Shown in pieces: positions 25,467 to 32,836 of a stretch of DNA of 64,000 bases. The stretch is taken from assembly GCF_003344625.1 (NCBI RefSeq), contig NZ_QPKJ02000005.1, forward strand, positions 620,001 to 684,000, read 5' to 3'. The notes under the pieces were generated by a model. The model was not told where the DNA came from, made no database searches, and saw only the letters and a list, made by a program, of their open reading frames with translations. Made by a program: the position numbers and the translations under genes. Every line of letters starts with the position of its first letter. Position 1 is the stretch's first letter. The DNA is from Solirubrobacter deserti (GTDB lineage Bacteria > Actinomycetota > Thermoleophilia > Solirubrobacterales > Solirubrobacteraceae).

Positions 25467-26911
25467 CCGGCGCGCACGGTCTGCCGGACGTCGGCTCCGG
25501 GGCCGCGGACCAGCACCGAGATCCGCTTCGCTGTCCCGTAGGCGCGGCGCAGCTTCACCACACGGCCCGGCCCGGGCTGCAGGCGCACGGTCACGCGCCG
25601 GAAGCTCGGCGCGCTGATCGTGACCCGGCACGGCTTGTCCGTGCGCAGCGCGATCGAGAGGTAGCGCCGCTTGGCCAGCTGGCGCTGGCCGCTGATGCGC
25701 ATGGAGACCGTGCACGGGCGGGTGTCGGCGGTGCGCGGGACCGGCGTCGGCGCCGGCGTCGCGGCGGCGGGCTGGACCAGCGGGGACGCGGTCGGCGTCT
25801 CGACCGGCTCCTCCGCGGGGGTCTCCGTCGGCACCTCGGTCGGCGTGGGCGTGGGCTCCTCGGGCTCTCCGGGTTCGTCCGCGCACGGCGTCGACTCGCC
25901 GTCCGTCAACCGCGACACTGCGCCTTCGAGGCTCACGACGAGCAGCCGCCCGCAGCCGTCCTCGCCGAACGACGACGGCGAGGACACGGGCACGTCGAGC
26001 TCCCGGGCGGTGGTCGGATCGGCCAGGTCCACCGCACGCAGCTTCGACTTGCACAGGTCCCCGTAGACGTAGTCGCCGTGCAGGGTCGGCAGCCCGGGGT
26101 CGCGGACGACGTAGCCGCCCGTGATCGAGCAGAAGCCGTCGGTCTGCGGGTGCTCGACGGCCGGCATCGCGCTGCCGGTCGCGCAGCCGGCGTCCGGCCG
26201 CGGGCCGGTCTGCGAGCCCTCGAAGCACGGCCACCCGTAGTCGGCTGCGAGCCCGACGTTGATCTCCTCGACGGCCTCCTGGCCGACGTCGGCGATGACG
26301 ATCCGCCCGTCGGGGGCGAACGAGAAGCGCCACGGGTTGCGCAGGCCGCGGCTGACGATCTCGGTCGTGCCCGTCGCCACGTCGATGCGCAGCATCTTGC
26401 CCAGGCGCGACGTCAGATCCTGCGCCTGCCGTTCTTCATCGTCTCTACCGCCGCCGTCGCCCGTGCCCGCGTACAGCCGGCCGTCAGGGCCGAACTGCAG
26501 CTGCCCGCCGTTGTGGTTGGAGCGCGGGTGCGGGATCGTCACCAGCACGCGCTCGGAGGCGGGATCGGCGCCCGTGTACTCGCGGACCTCGATGTCGCCC
26601 GCCCCAGCCGCGGTCACGTAGGCGTAGAACTTGCCGGTCAGCGCGTGGTCGGGCGGGAACGCCAGCGACAGCAGCCCGCGCTCGCCGCCGGCGAGCACTC
26701 GCGGGACGGTCATGAACGTCGTCGCCGCGCCGTCGCGGATGACGGCGATCCCCCCGCCCCGCTCGGCGACGAACACGCGCTGCTTGTCGCCCGCCGGCGC
26801 GCCGGCCCAGACCGGCGAGTCGAACGCCCCGAGCGGGACGAGCGACGGAGCGGCGCTCGCGGGCGTGGCGAGGGCGGCGAAGGCCGCCGCAGTGGCGAGG
26901 AGGCGCCTCAT
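25463..26911 (-). CDS. Secreted sugar-dehydrogenase-like beta-propeller, copy A
   Basis: A 482-residue secreted protein of the glucose/sorbosone dehydrogenase (PQQ sugar dehydrogenase-like) family. A signal peptide (MRRLLATAAAFAALATPASAAPS) is followed by the propeller: GERGLLSLAFPPD, NHNGGQLQFGPDGRLYAGTGDGG, GLRNPWRFSFAPDGRIVIADVGQ, VNVGLAADYGWPCFEG. A Pro/Thr/Glu-rich linker (about 340-395) and a C-terminal Ig-like strand-rich domain with two cysteines follow. It oxidises a sugar or is a related binding propeller; the PQQ site is not proven. The ATG overlaps the next gene's stop (ATGA), and that gene is a paralogue. Confidence 0.85.
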   Translation of the reverse strand: MRRLLATAAAFAALATPASAAPSLVPLGAFDSPVWAGAPAGDKQRVFVAERGGGIAVIRDGAATTFMTVPRVLAGGERGLLSLAFPPDHALTGKFYAYVTAAGAGDIEVREYTGADPASERVLVTIPHPRSNHNGGQLQFGPDGRLYAGTGDGGGRDDEERQAQDLTSRLGKMLRIDVATGTTEIVSRGLRNPWRFSFAPDGRIVIADVGQEAVEEINVGLAADYGWPCFEGSQTGPRPDAGCATGSAMPAVEHPQTDGFCSITGGYVVRDPGLPTLHGDYVYGDLCKSKLRAVDLADPTTARELDVPVSSPSSFGEDGCGRLLVVSLEGAVSRLTDGESTPCADEPGEPEEPTPTPTEVPTETPAEEPVETPTASPLVQPAAATPAPTPVPRTADTRPCTVSMRISGQRQLAKRRYLSIALRTDKPCRVTISAPSFRRVTVRLQPGPGRVVKLRRAYGTAKRISVLVRGPGADVRQTVRAG

Positions 26912-28365
26912 CCGCGAATCCGAACGGTACGAGACTGCGTGCGGGTGTTGCCGGCCGCGTCCACCGCCGAGACCCACAACGCGACGCGCAGCGACTGGTT
27001 GCGCCGCAGCGCCGCGCGCACCTTTCGCAGCCCGCGCGAGGTGAGCCGCACGCGCGCGACGCTGCGCTTGCCGGCCGCGACGTCCACGGTGGTCGAGCGG
27101 AACTGCGCGACGCCCTTGATCGACGCCCGCACGCGCACGCGGCACGTCTCGTTCGTGCGCAGCGAGAGCGAGAAGCGCTTCAGCCGTCGCACACTGCGGG
27201 TGCCGCTCGCGCTCGCCCGGATCGTGCACGCGCGCGTGTCGGGCGTGACGGCGGGCGGCGCCGGAGGCGCGGGCGGGACGGGCGGCGCCGGGCACGCCGA
27301 AGGGGCGCCGTCGACGAGCCGGTAGACCGGCCCGCTCAAGGACACGACGAACAGCCGCCCGCACATGTCCTCGCCGAACGAGCTCAGTTGCGGGACCTCG
27401 AGGCCGACCGGCGCGTCGGAGGCTGGGTTCGTGATGTCGAAGGAGCGCAGCTCCGGGCTGACGAAGTCGCCGTAGAGGTAGCGGCCGACCAGCGTCGGCA
27501 GGCCCGGATCGCGCACGACGTAGCCGCCGGTGATGGAGCGGAACGCGCTGGTGTTGCGGTCCTGCTCGAGCGCGGGAGCGGCCGACCCGGTGTCGCAGCG
27601 CGGATCGCTCGTCCCGGTCGTCAGGGTGCCCTCGCGGCACGGCCAGCCGTAGTTGGCCGCGAGGCCGACGTTGACCTCCTCACGGGCGGCGTTGCCGACG
27701 TCGGCGATCACGATCTGCCCCGTCGCGCGGTCGAACGAGAACCGCCACGGGTTGCGCAGCCCGGACGCGGCGATGGCCGGCGTGCCGGAGTTGACGTCGA
27801 GCTTGATGATCTTGCCGAGCAGCGAAGCCGGGTCCTGCGCGGCGAGCGGCGTGTTGCCTCCGTCGCCGGTCGCGACCCACAGCAGCCCGTCCGGCCCGAA
27901 CTGCAGCTGGCCGCCGTTGTGGTTGGTGGCGCCGGCGGGGCGCGGGATGCTGAGCAGCACGCGGGCACTCGCGGGATCGGCGGCGTCCGCGCTCGCCCGC
28001 CGGTACTCGCGGACCTGGAAGTCGCCCCCGCCCGCCACGGTCAGGAACACGAAGAAGCGGCCCGAGGTGGCGTAGTCGGGCGCGAACGCCATCGAGAGCA
28101 GCCCCTGCTCGGAGCCGTCGGCGACCTCCGCCGACACGTCGAGGAACGTCGCCGCGCCGACTTTCACGCGCCCTGCCTTCTCGACCACGAACACCCGGTC
28201 AGGGTCGCCGGGCGCACCCGTCGCGTAGACCGGTTGCGCGAAGTCCCCGACCTTGAGCAGCGACGGCGCGGCCTCAGCCGAGGCCGGTGCCGCGCACAGC
28301 GCAGCGATCAGTGATCCGCGACATACCCGCCGTCGGGTTCGAGCGGCAAGCCCTGCGCCTTCCAT
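26908..28365 (-). CDS. Secreted sugar-dehydrogenase-like beta-propeller, copy B
   Basis: A 485-residue paralogue of copy A with the same order: signal peptide, propeller (NHNGGQLQFGPDGLLWVATGDGG, GLRNPWRFSFDRATGQIVIADVGN, NVGLAANYGWPC), short Pro/Ala linker and a C-terminal domain rich in Arg/Ser strands. The start is set at ATG 28363-28365 because it yields a good signal peptide (RTRRR, then LIAALCAAPASAEA). That places 58 bp of overlap on the rhodanese gene. A later non-ATG start is possible. The tandem arrangement with translational coupling indicates local duplication. Confidence 0.8.
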   Translation of the reverse strand: MEGAGLAARTRRRVCRGSLIAALCAAPASAEAAPSLLKVGDFAQPVYATGAPGDPDRVFVVEKAGRVKVGAATFLDVSAEVADGSEQGLLSMAFAPDYATSGRFFVFLTVAGGGDFQVREYRRASADAADPASARVLLSIPRPAGATNHNGGQLQFGPDGLLWVATGDGGNTPLAAQDPASLLGKIIKLDVNSGTPAIAASGLRNPWRFSFDRATGQIVIADVGNAAREEVNVGLAANYGWPCREGTLTTGTSDPRCDTGSAAPALEQDRNTSAFRSITGGYVVRDPGLPTLVGRYLYGDFVSPELRSFDITNPASDAPVGLEVPQLSSFGEDMCGRLFVVSLSGPVYRLVDGAPSACPAPPVPPAPPAPPAVTPDTRACTIRASASGTRSVRRLKRFSLSLRTNETCRVRVRASIKGVAQFRSTTVDVAAGKRSVARVRLTSRGLRKVRAALRRNQSLRVALWVSAVDAAGNTRTQSRTVRIRG

Positions 28366-28634
28366 TCCAGCACGCCTCCGGTCATGTTGAACGCCTCGTA
28401 GCCCGCGCGCTCGAAGGCGTTCGCGGCCATGGCCGAGCGTCCCCCTACCCGGCAATAGAAGACGACAGGCGTCTCACGATGGATCGTGTCGGCCTGGGCG
28501 GCCACCTGACCGAGTTCGAGGTGCCGTGCGCCCGGGATGCGGCCCGCGTCCCACTCGTAGTCCTCGCGGACGTCGATCAGCTGCACCTTGCCCTCACGGA
28601 CGAGCTCCGCGACCTGCCTCGGCTCGATGTCCAT
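28308..28634 (-). CDS. Single-domain rhodanese-like protein
   Basis: A 108-residue cytoplasmic rhodanese domain. VQLIDVREDYEWDAGRIPGARHLEL is the conserved N-terminal half, VVFYCRVGGRSA contains the active-site cysteine loop (CRVGGRS), and EAFNMTGGVLEWKAQGLP is the conserved C-terminal part. Such proteins carry a persulfide sulfur for sulfur transfer. ATG start with the minus-strand TACCGT 7 nt upstream; divergent from the FAD oxidase, whose start codon is only 25 bp away. Confidence 0.9.
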   Translation of the reverse strand: MDIEPRQVAELVREGKVQLIDVREDYEWDAGRIPGARHLELGQVAAQADTIHRETPVVFYCRVGGRSAMAANAFERAGYEAFNMTGGVLEWKAQGLPLEPDGGYVADH

Positions 28635-28641
28635 CGCCCGG

Positions 28642-28651
28642 ACGGTAGCGT
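28642..28651. promoter_or_regulatory. Overlapping divergent -10 elements
   Basis: Minus-strand TACCGT (28642-28647) and plus-strand TAGCGT (28646-28651) share the central TA. They lie 7 nt and 8 nt from the two divergent start codons (28634 minus, 28660 plus), and neither gene has a Shine-Dalgarno. Confidence 0.55.
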
Positions 28652-28659
28652 CCGCGGCT

Positions 28660-29925
28660 ATGGAGTGGGTCAATTGGTCGGGCTCGCAGCGCTGCACCCC
28701 CGCGCGCTTCGTGGCGCCCCGCACGCGTGTGGAGCTCGCGCGGGCGATCGTCGAAGGCCCGGCGCCCGTGCGCGTCGCGGGCGCGGGGCACTCGTTCAGC
28801 GCCGGCGTGGTCACCGAGGGCACGCTCATCAGCCTCGACCATCTCGCGCGGGTGCTCGACGCCGACGCGGCCACGGGGCTCGTGCGCGTGGAGGCGGGCA
28901 TCCGCCTGCACCAGCTCTCGCAGGAGTTGCACGCGCGCGGCCTGGCGATGCCGAACCTCGGCGACATCGACGCGCAGTCGTTGGCGGGCGCGATCACGAC
29001 CGGCACGCACGGCACCGGCCTGGCTCACGCGAACCTCGCCGCGCAGGTGGAGTCGGTCGAGTTGATCTGCGCCGACGGCCGTGAGCGCACGATCGCCGAT
29101 GGCGATCTGCTGCGCGCCACGCGCGTGAGCCTCGGCGCGCTCGGCGTGATCGTGGCCCTGACGATCCGCTGCGTGCCGGCCTTCAGGCTGCGCATCGTCG
29201 ATCATCCCGAGCCGCTCGCCGCCGTGTTGGAGGGGCTGCACGAGCGCGCGGCGGCGCACGACCACTTCGAGTTCTGGTCGTTCCCGCACGCGGAGGCGGC
29301 GCTCGTCCGCACCCTCGACGAGACCGACGAGAGCCCGCACGGGCCCGGGCGCGCACGCGCGTACGCGAGCGACGTGCTGATGGACAACCACGCGTTTCGC
29401 GCCGTCAGCGAGGTCGCCAAGCGCTTCCCGAGCCAGATTCCGCGCCTGAACCGCTTCATGTCCGCGGCGGCCTCCCAGCGCGAGCGCGTCGACTGGTCCT
29501 ACCGCATCTTCGCCTCGCAGCGGCTCGTGCGCTTCGAGGAGATGGAGTACGCGCTGCCGCGCGAGCACGCGCTCGACGCGCTGCGCGCGGCCCGGGCGGC
29601 GCTCGAGCGCCATCCGGTGAGCTTCCCGATCGAGCTGCGCTTCAGCGCCGGCGACGACGCGCTGCTCTCGCCCGCGCACGCGCGCGAGTCCGTGTTCGTC
29701 GCCGTTCACGTGTTCCGCTCGATGGCGTACGAGCCGGCGTTCCGTGACGTCGAGGCGGCCCTGGGCGAGCTCGGCGGGCGCCCGCACTGGGGCAAGCGCA
29801 CCTTCCTGGGGGCCACCGAGCTCGCCCCGCGCTACCCGGAGTGGGACACGTTCCGGCGGTTCCGGCGCGAGCTCGACCCGGAGGGCCGCTTCGCCAACGC
29901 GTGGCTGAAGAACGTGCTGGGATAG
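28660..29925 (+). CDS. FAD-linked sugar-lactone/alditol oxidase
   Basis: A 421-residue flavoprotein of the D-arabinono-1,4-lactone / L-gulonolactone / alditol oxidase family. The FAD-binding PCMH domain contains VAGAGHSFSAGV, whose His is the usual covalent FAD site, and GAITTGTHGTG. The C-terminal ALO domain ends FANAWLKNVLG, with ELRFSAGDDALLSP before it. These enzymes oxidise a sugar alcohol or lactone with O2. The ATG at 28660 is preferred because the frame upstream overlaps the divergent rhodanese gene. It is followed within 5 bp by a cupin gene. Confidence 0.88.
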   Translation: MEWVNWSGSQRCTPARFVAPRTRVELARAIVEGPAPVRVAGAGHSFSAGVVTEGTLISLDHLARVLDADAATGLVRVEAGIRLHQLSQELHARGLAMPNLGDIDAQSLAGAITTGTHGTGLAHANLAAQVESVELICADGRERTIADGDLLRATRVSLGALGVIVALTIRCVPAFRLRIVDHPEPLAAVLEGLHERAAAHDHFEFWSFPHAEAALVRTLDETDESPHGPGRARAYASDVLMDNHAFRAVSEVAKRFPSQIPRLNRFMSAAASQRERVDWSYRIFASQRLVRFEEMEYALPREHALDALRAARAALERHPVSFPIELRFSAGDDALLSPAHARESVFVAVHVFRSMAYEPAFRDVEAALGELGGRPHWGKRTFLGATELAPRYPEWDTFRRFRRELDPEGRFANAWLKNVLG

Positions 29926-29929
29926 CGCG

Positions 29930-30394
29930 ATGAAGTCCTTCAACGTCCACGAGGCGACGTTCCAGTACGACGACGAGGAGCCGGAGGGCTACAGGTCCGG
30001 CTACCACCGCTTCGGGCCCGAGCTCGACGGGTCGCGCCTCGGCGCGACCGTGTACGAGATCCCGCCCGGCCAGGCCGTGTGCCCGTACCACTGGGAGACC
30101 GAGGAGGAGTGGCTGCTGGTCCTCGCCGGTGAGATCACCGTCCGCCACCCCGACGGCGTGGAGGTGCTCAAGCCGGGGGACGTCGTCGCGTTCGCCGACG
30201 ACGAGAGCGGCGCCCACAAGACCTCCAACGAGGGCAGCGAGGTCGCGCGGCTGATGATGTGGTCGACCAAGGACCGCGCGGGGTACTGCATCTATCCCGA
30301 CTCGGACAAGGTCTTCCTGTTCCGTGAGGGCGGCAAGGGCCGCCGCCATCGGCTCGGTCCGGAGCTCGACTACTACGACGGAGAGCTCGGTTAG
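29930..30394 (+). CDS. Cupin-domain protein
   Basis: A 154-residue single-cupin protein. The first motif is PPGQAVCPYHWETEEEWLLVLAGEITVRHPDG and the second LKPGDVVAFADDESGAHKTSNEGSE, with His and Glu residues at metal-ligand positions. It may act as a sugar or amino-acid isomerase/epimerase or as a binding protein. It follows the FAD oxidase by 4 bp, so both are likely one transcript. It overlaps the convergent PLP-enzyme gene by 4 bp at its end. Confidence 0.85.
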   Translation: MKSFNVHEATFQYDDEEPEGYRSGYHRFGPELDGSRLGATVYEIPPGQAVCPYHWETEEEWLLVLAGEITVRHPDGVEVLKPGDVVAFADDESGAHKTSNEGSEVARLMMWSTKDRAGYCIYPDSDKVFLFREGGKGRRHRLGPELDYYDGELG

Positions 30395-31581
30395 AGGAAG
30401 GTCTTGCCCTCGCCGCGGTAGGTCGGGACCGTGTCGACGAGCTCGCCGCCCTGCACGAGGTGCACGACGTCGAAGCGTTCGCACAGCTCGCCGGCCTTCG
30501 CGTGGCGGAACCACACCTGGTCGCCGACGCGCAGCCCGGCGGCGGCGCTCCCGAGCAGCGGTGTCTGGACCTCGCCCGCGGCTTCCAGCGCGTCGAGCTT
30601 GAGGCCGTGCGGGAGCACGGGGCGCGGCAGCCGGTCCCGGCCGGGCGCGCCCGAGGCGACGTAGCCGCCGCCGAGCGCGGTCGCCAGCTTCGGCGAGGGC
30701 TTGCGCACCACCGGCAGCACGAAGAACGCGGCGGGCGCGGGGCGGAACGCGCGGTAGGTGTCGAACAGCGTCGGGCCGAACAGCCCCGACCCGGCGGCCA
30801 CCTCGGTCACGGCCGGCTCGGCCGCGGTGCGCTCGACCGAGCCCGTCCCACCGCCGTTGACGAACCGCAGCGGCGCGACCGAGCGCACCGCGTCGACGAT
30901 CTCGGCGCGCCGGCGCGCGAGCTCCCGCGCACTCAGCCCTTGCACGATCGGCAGCGCCAGCCGCATCAGCGGCCGCCCCGGCGGCTTGTCGCCGACGCCC
31001 GCGATCTGTCCCTCGTAGGCCATCAGCCCGTCGAGCTCGAGGTACTCGCGTGCCACCACCTCGCGCGCGAACGCGCCCACCTGCACCGGATCGTGCAGCG
31101 GCGAGCGCTTGGCGCCGAGCGTCATAAGACCGCCGAGCGGACGCCAGCCGGCGTCCACGTCGATGCACACCTTCACCCGGCCCGCGGGCTCGGCGGCCGC
31201 GATCAGGTCCAGGTGCTCGGCGCAGTCCACCATCACCGTCACGCGCTCGCGCGCGGGGCCGCGCACCAGCTCGCGCAGGGCGGCGCGGTCCACCGTGGGA
31301 TAGCCCACCACCAGGTCGTCCCATCCGTGGGACGCGAGCCACAGCGCCTCCGGCAGCGTGAAGGCCAGCACACCGGCGAAGCCCGCATTCAGCGCACGCT
31401 CTTGCAGAGCGCGCACACGCAGGGACTTCGACGCGAGCCGCAGCGGAACGCCGCGCGCGCGACGCTTCAGATCGGCGGCGTTGAAATCGAAGGCGTCGAG
31501 GTCGATGACCGCAAACGGCGCATCCAAGCCAAATGTGGCGGATATGAGCGTGCTTTGGATTGGTCTCTGGAGCAAGTTCAT
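30391..31581 (-). CDS. Alanine-racemase-fold PLP enzyme (D-threonine aldolase-like)
   Basis: A 396-residue fold-type III PLP enzyme. PLRLASKSLRV carries the PLP lysine near residue 53, in the expected place after the first strand (FAVIDLDAFDFNAADL). VCIDVDAGWRPLGG, LMAYEGQIAG and FVNGGGTGSV follow the order of D-threonine aldolase/amino-acid deaminase proteins, and the C-terminal barrel domain is present. Convergent with the oxidase-cupin genes. In actinobacteria such proteins are often found near FAD lactone oxidases, which suggests a shared pathway, but the reaction is not known. Confidence 0.82.
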   Translation of the reverse strand: MNLLQRPIQSTLISATFGLDAPFAVIDLDAFDFNAADLKRRARGVPLRLASKSLRVRALQERALNAGFAGVLAFTLPEALWLASHGWDDLVVGYPTVDRAALRELVRGPARERVTVMVDCAEHLDLIAAAEPAGRVKVCIDVDAGWRPLGGLMTLGAKRSPLHDPVQVGAFAREVVAREYLELDGLMAYEGQIAGVGDKPPGRPLMRLALPIVQGLSARELARRRAEIVDAVRSVAPLRFVNGGGTGSVERTAAEPAVTEVAAGSGLFGPTLFDTYRAFRPAPAAFFVLPVVRKPSPKLATALGGGYVASGAPGRDRLPRPVLPHGLKLDALEAAGEVQTPLLGSAAAGLRVGDQVWFRHAKAGELCERFDVVHLVQGGELVDTVPTYRGEGKTFL

Positions 31582-31640
31582 CCGAATCGGGGACGCTATC
31601 CGCTGCGAGATGAGCTAGAGTGCCGCGCGGAACACGGGAC

Positions 31641-31790
31641 ATAACGCCGAACCCGGCGACGGCTCAGGTCGTGCTGGGGCGGGGGAACCAAGGTTTGGGG
31701 CAGGGGTCACTGCCCCGGGGGCGAATCGCCGTACTATGCGGCGTAGCGCGACGCTTTCCGCGCGAGCCCGACAGCTAACCCCGTAGGCGA
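31641..31790 (+). promoter_or_regulatory. c-di-AMP riboswitch (ydaO/yuaA leader)
   Basis: The leader contains the conserved blocks of this class in order: GCCGAACCCGGCG hairpin at 31646, GGCGGGGGAACCA (31678-31690), GGCGAATCGCC (31720-31730) and the 3' block CGAGCCCGACAGCTAACC (31763-31780) with CGTAGGC after it. The block order and spacing match c-di-AMP riboswitches, which in actinobacteria control cell-wall hydrolases, as here. Boundaries are approximate. Confidence 0.93.
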
Positions 31791-31809
31791 TCAGAAAGAG
31801 GAGATCGTC

Positions 31810-32568
31810 TTGTCACGCTGTCGCACGCTTTGCGTGGGCTTGCTCATAGCTGTATTCGGGTTACCGGTTGCGACCGCCGACGCGCGGCGCATCACGTTCG
31901 GTGAGCGGGATCTCCGTCAGGGAATGAAGGGCACCGACGTCCGGGTCCTGCAGGGCTTCCTCACGAAGGCCGGCATCAAGACCGCGGTCGACGGCCGCTA
32001 CGGGCCGAAGACGACGTCGAACGTCCGTCGCTGGGAGCGCAGGGCCAACCTGCCGATCGACGGGCGCATGCCGAAGACCGAAGCCGCGACGCTGCGCATG
32101 CAGGTCGAGCAGGGCGTCGCCGGCACGCAATCCGTCCCCGCCCCCGCACCGACTGCGAACGCCACACTGGGGGCCGACGGGAAGGCGATCGCGCCGGTGG
32201 GCGCGCCGCCTGAGGTGGTCGCGGTCATCGCGGCCGCCAATGAGATCGTGGGCAAGCCGTACAAGTACGGCGGCGGCCACGGGGACTGGGAAGACTCGGG
32301 CTACGACTGCTCGGGCTCCGAGTCCTACGCCCTCCACGGCGCCGACCTGGTCAGTCGGCCGTTGAACTCGAGCGAGTTCATGTCGTGGGGAGAGCCGGGC
32401 GAGGGGCAGTGGATCACCAGCTACGCGCACGGTGGTCACTCCTTCCTCGTGGTCGCCGGCCTGCGATTCGACACGGGCTACAACGACTCTTCGAGCTCGG
32501 GCCCGAAGTGGTCGACGAAGATGCGCCCGACGGACGGCTTCACCGTCCGCCATCCGCAGGGCCTCTAG
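31810..32568 (+). CDS. Secreted peptidoglycan hydrolase with PG-binding domain
   Basis: A 252-residue exported enzyme. TTG start with AGAGGAG about 7 nt upstream; signal peptide MSRCRTLCVGLLIAVFGLPVATADA. A PG_binding_1 domain (LRQGMKGTDVRVLQGFLTKAGI ... GPKTTSNVRRWE, about 35-95) is followed by a Pro/Ala linker and the NlpC/P60-like catalytic domain: PYKYGGGHGDWEDSGYDCSGSES with its cysteine, GGHSFLVVAG with its histidine, ending FTVRHPQGL. It cleaves cell-wall peptide. The c-di-AMP riboswitch directly upstream ties its expression to cell-wall and turgor signalling. Paralogue of 2296-3042. Confidence 0.9.
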   Translation: MSRCRTLCVGLLIAVFGLPVATADARRITFGERDLRQGMKGTDVRVLQGFLTKAGIKTAVDGRYGPKTTSNVRRWERRANLPIDGRMPKTEAATLRMQVEQGVAGTQSVPAPAPTANATLGADGKAIAPVGAPPEVVAVIAAANEIVGKPYKYGGGHGDWEDSGYDCSGSESYALHGADLVSRPLNSSEFMSWGEPGEGQWITSYAHGGHSFLVVAGLRFDTGYNDSSSSGPKWSTKMRPTDGFTVRHPQGL

Positions 32569-32789
32569 TAGTACTCGCGATCCCGCGTCACCGGGCGTTC
32601 CTCGACGACCGTCCGGTGACGCGCGCGCCATCCGCCCAGGAAGAACAGGGTGATGATCAGCCCGATGATCCCGATGACCATCAGGATGATCCCGACGGTC
32701 GAAATCTCGATGCCCGAGACGTCGGCGTCGATGGCGAAGTAGAGGATCGCGCCGACGGCGATCAGAAAGAGTGAGGATCCGATTCCCAT
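32565..32789 (-). CDS. DUF6458-like small membrane protein
   Basis: A 74-residue protein with two hydrophobic helices (GSSLFLIAVGAILYFAIDADV and ISTVGIILMVIGIIGLIITLFFLGGW) and a charged C-terminal tail (RARHRTVVEERPVTRDREYY). GIGSSLFLIAVGAILYF is characteristic of the actinobacterial DUF6458 family of unknown function. Its stop is 4 bp into the end of the convergent hydrolase gene. Confidence 0.8.
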   Translation of the reverse strand: MGIGSSLFLIAVGAILYFAIDADVSGIEISTVGIILMVIGIIGLIITLFFLGGWRARHRTVVEERPVTRDREYY

Positions 32790-32836
32790 GTCGGGTCATG
32801 GATCCCCGCGGCCACGGCGCGCCAAACTAGGTGGCC

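Noticed and set aside
28330..28345. GGTTCGAGC as the T-loop of a tRNA gene
   Set aside because: Lies in the rhodanese 3' coding end; no acceptor or anticodon stems can be formed around it.
31594..31601. GATAGCGT (minus strand) as a leaderless promoter for the PLP enzyme
   Set aside because: The hexamer is 11-12 nt from the ATG and overlaps the likely promoter region of the riboswitch transcript; possible but not strong enough for a feature.
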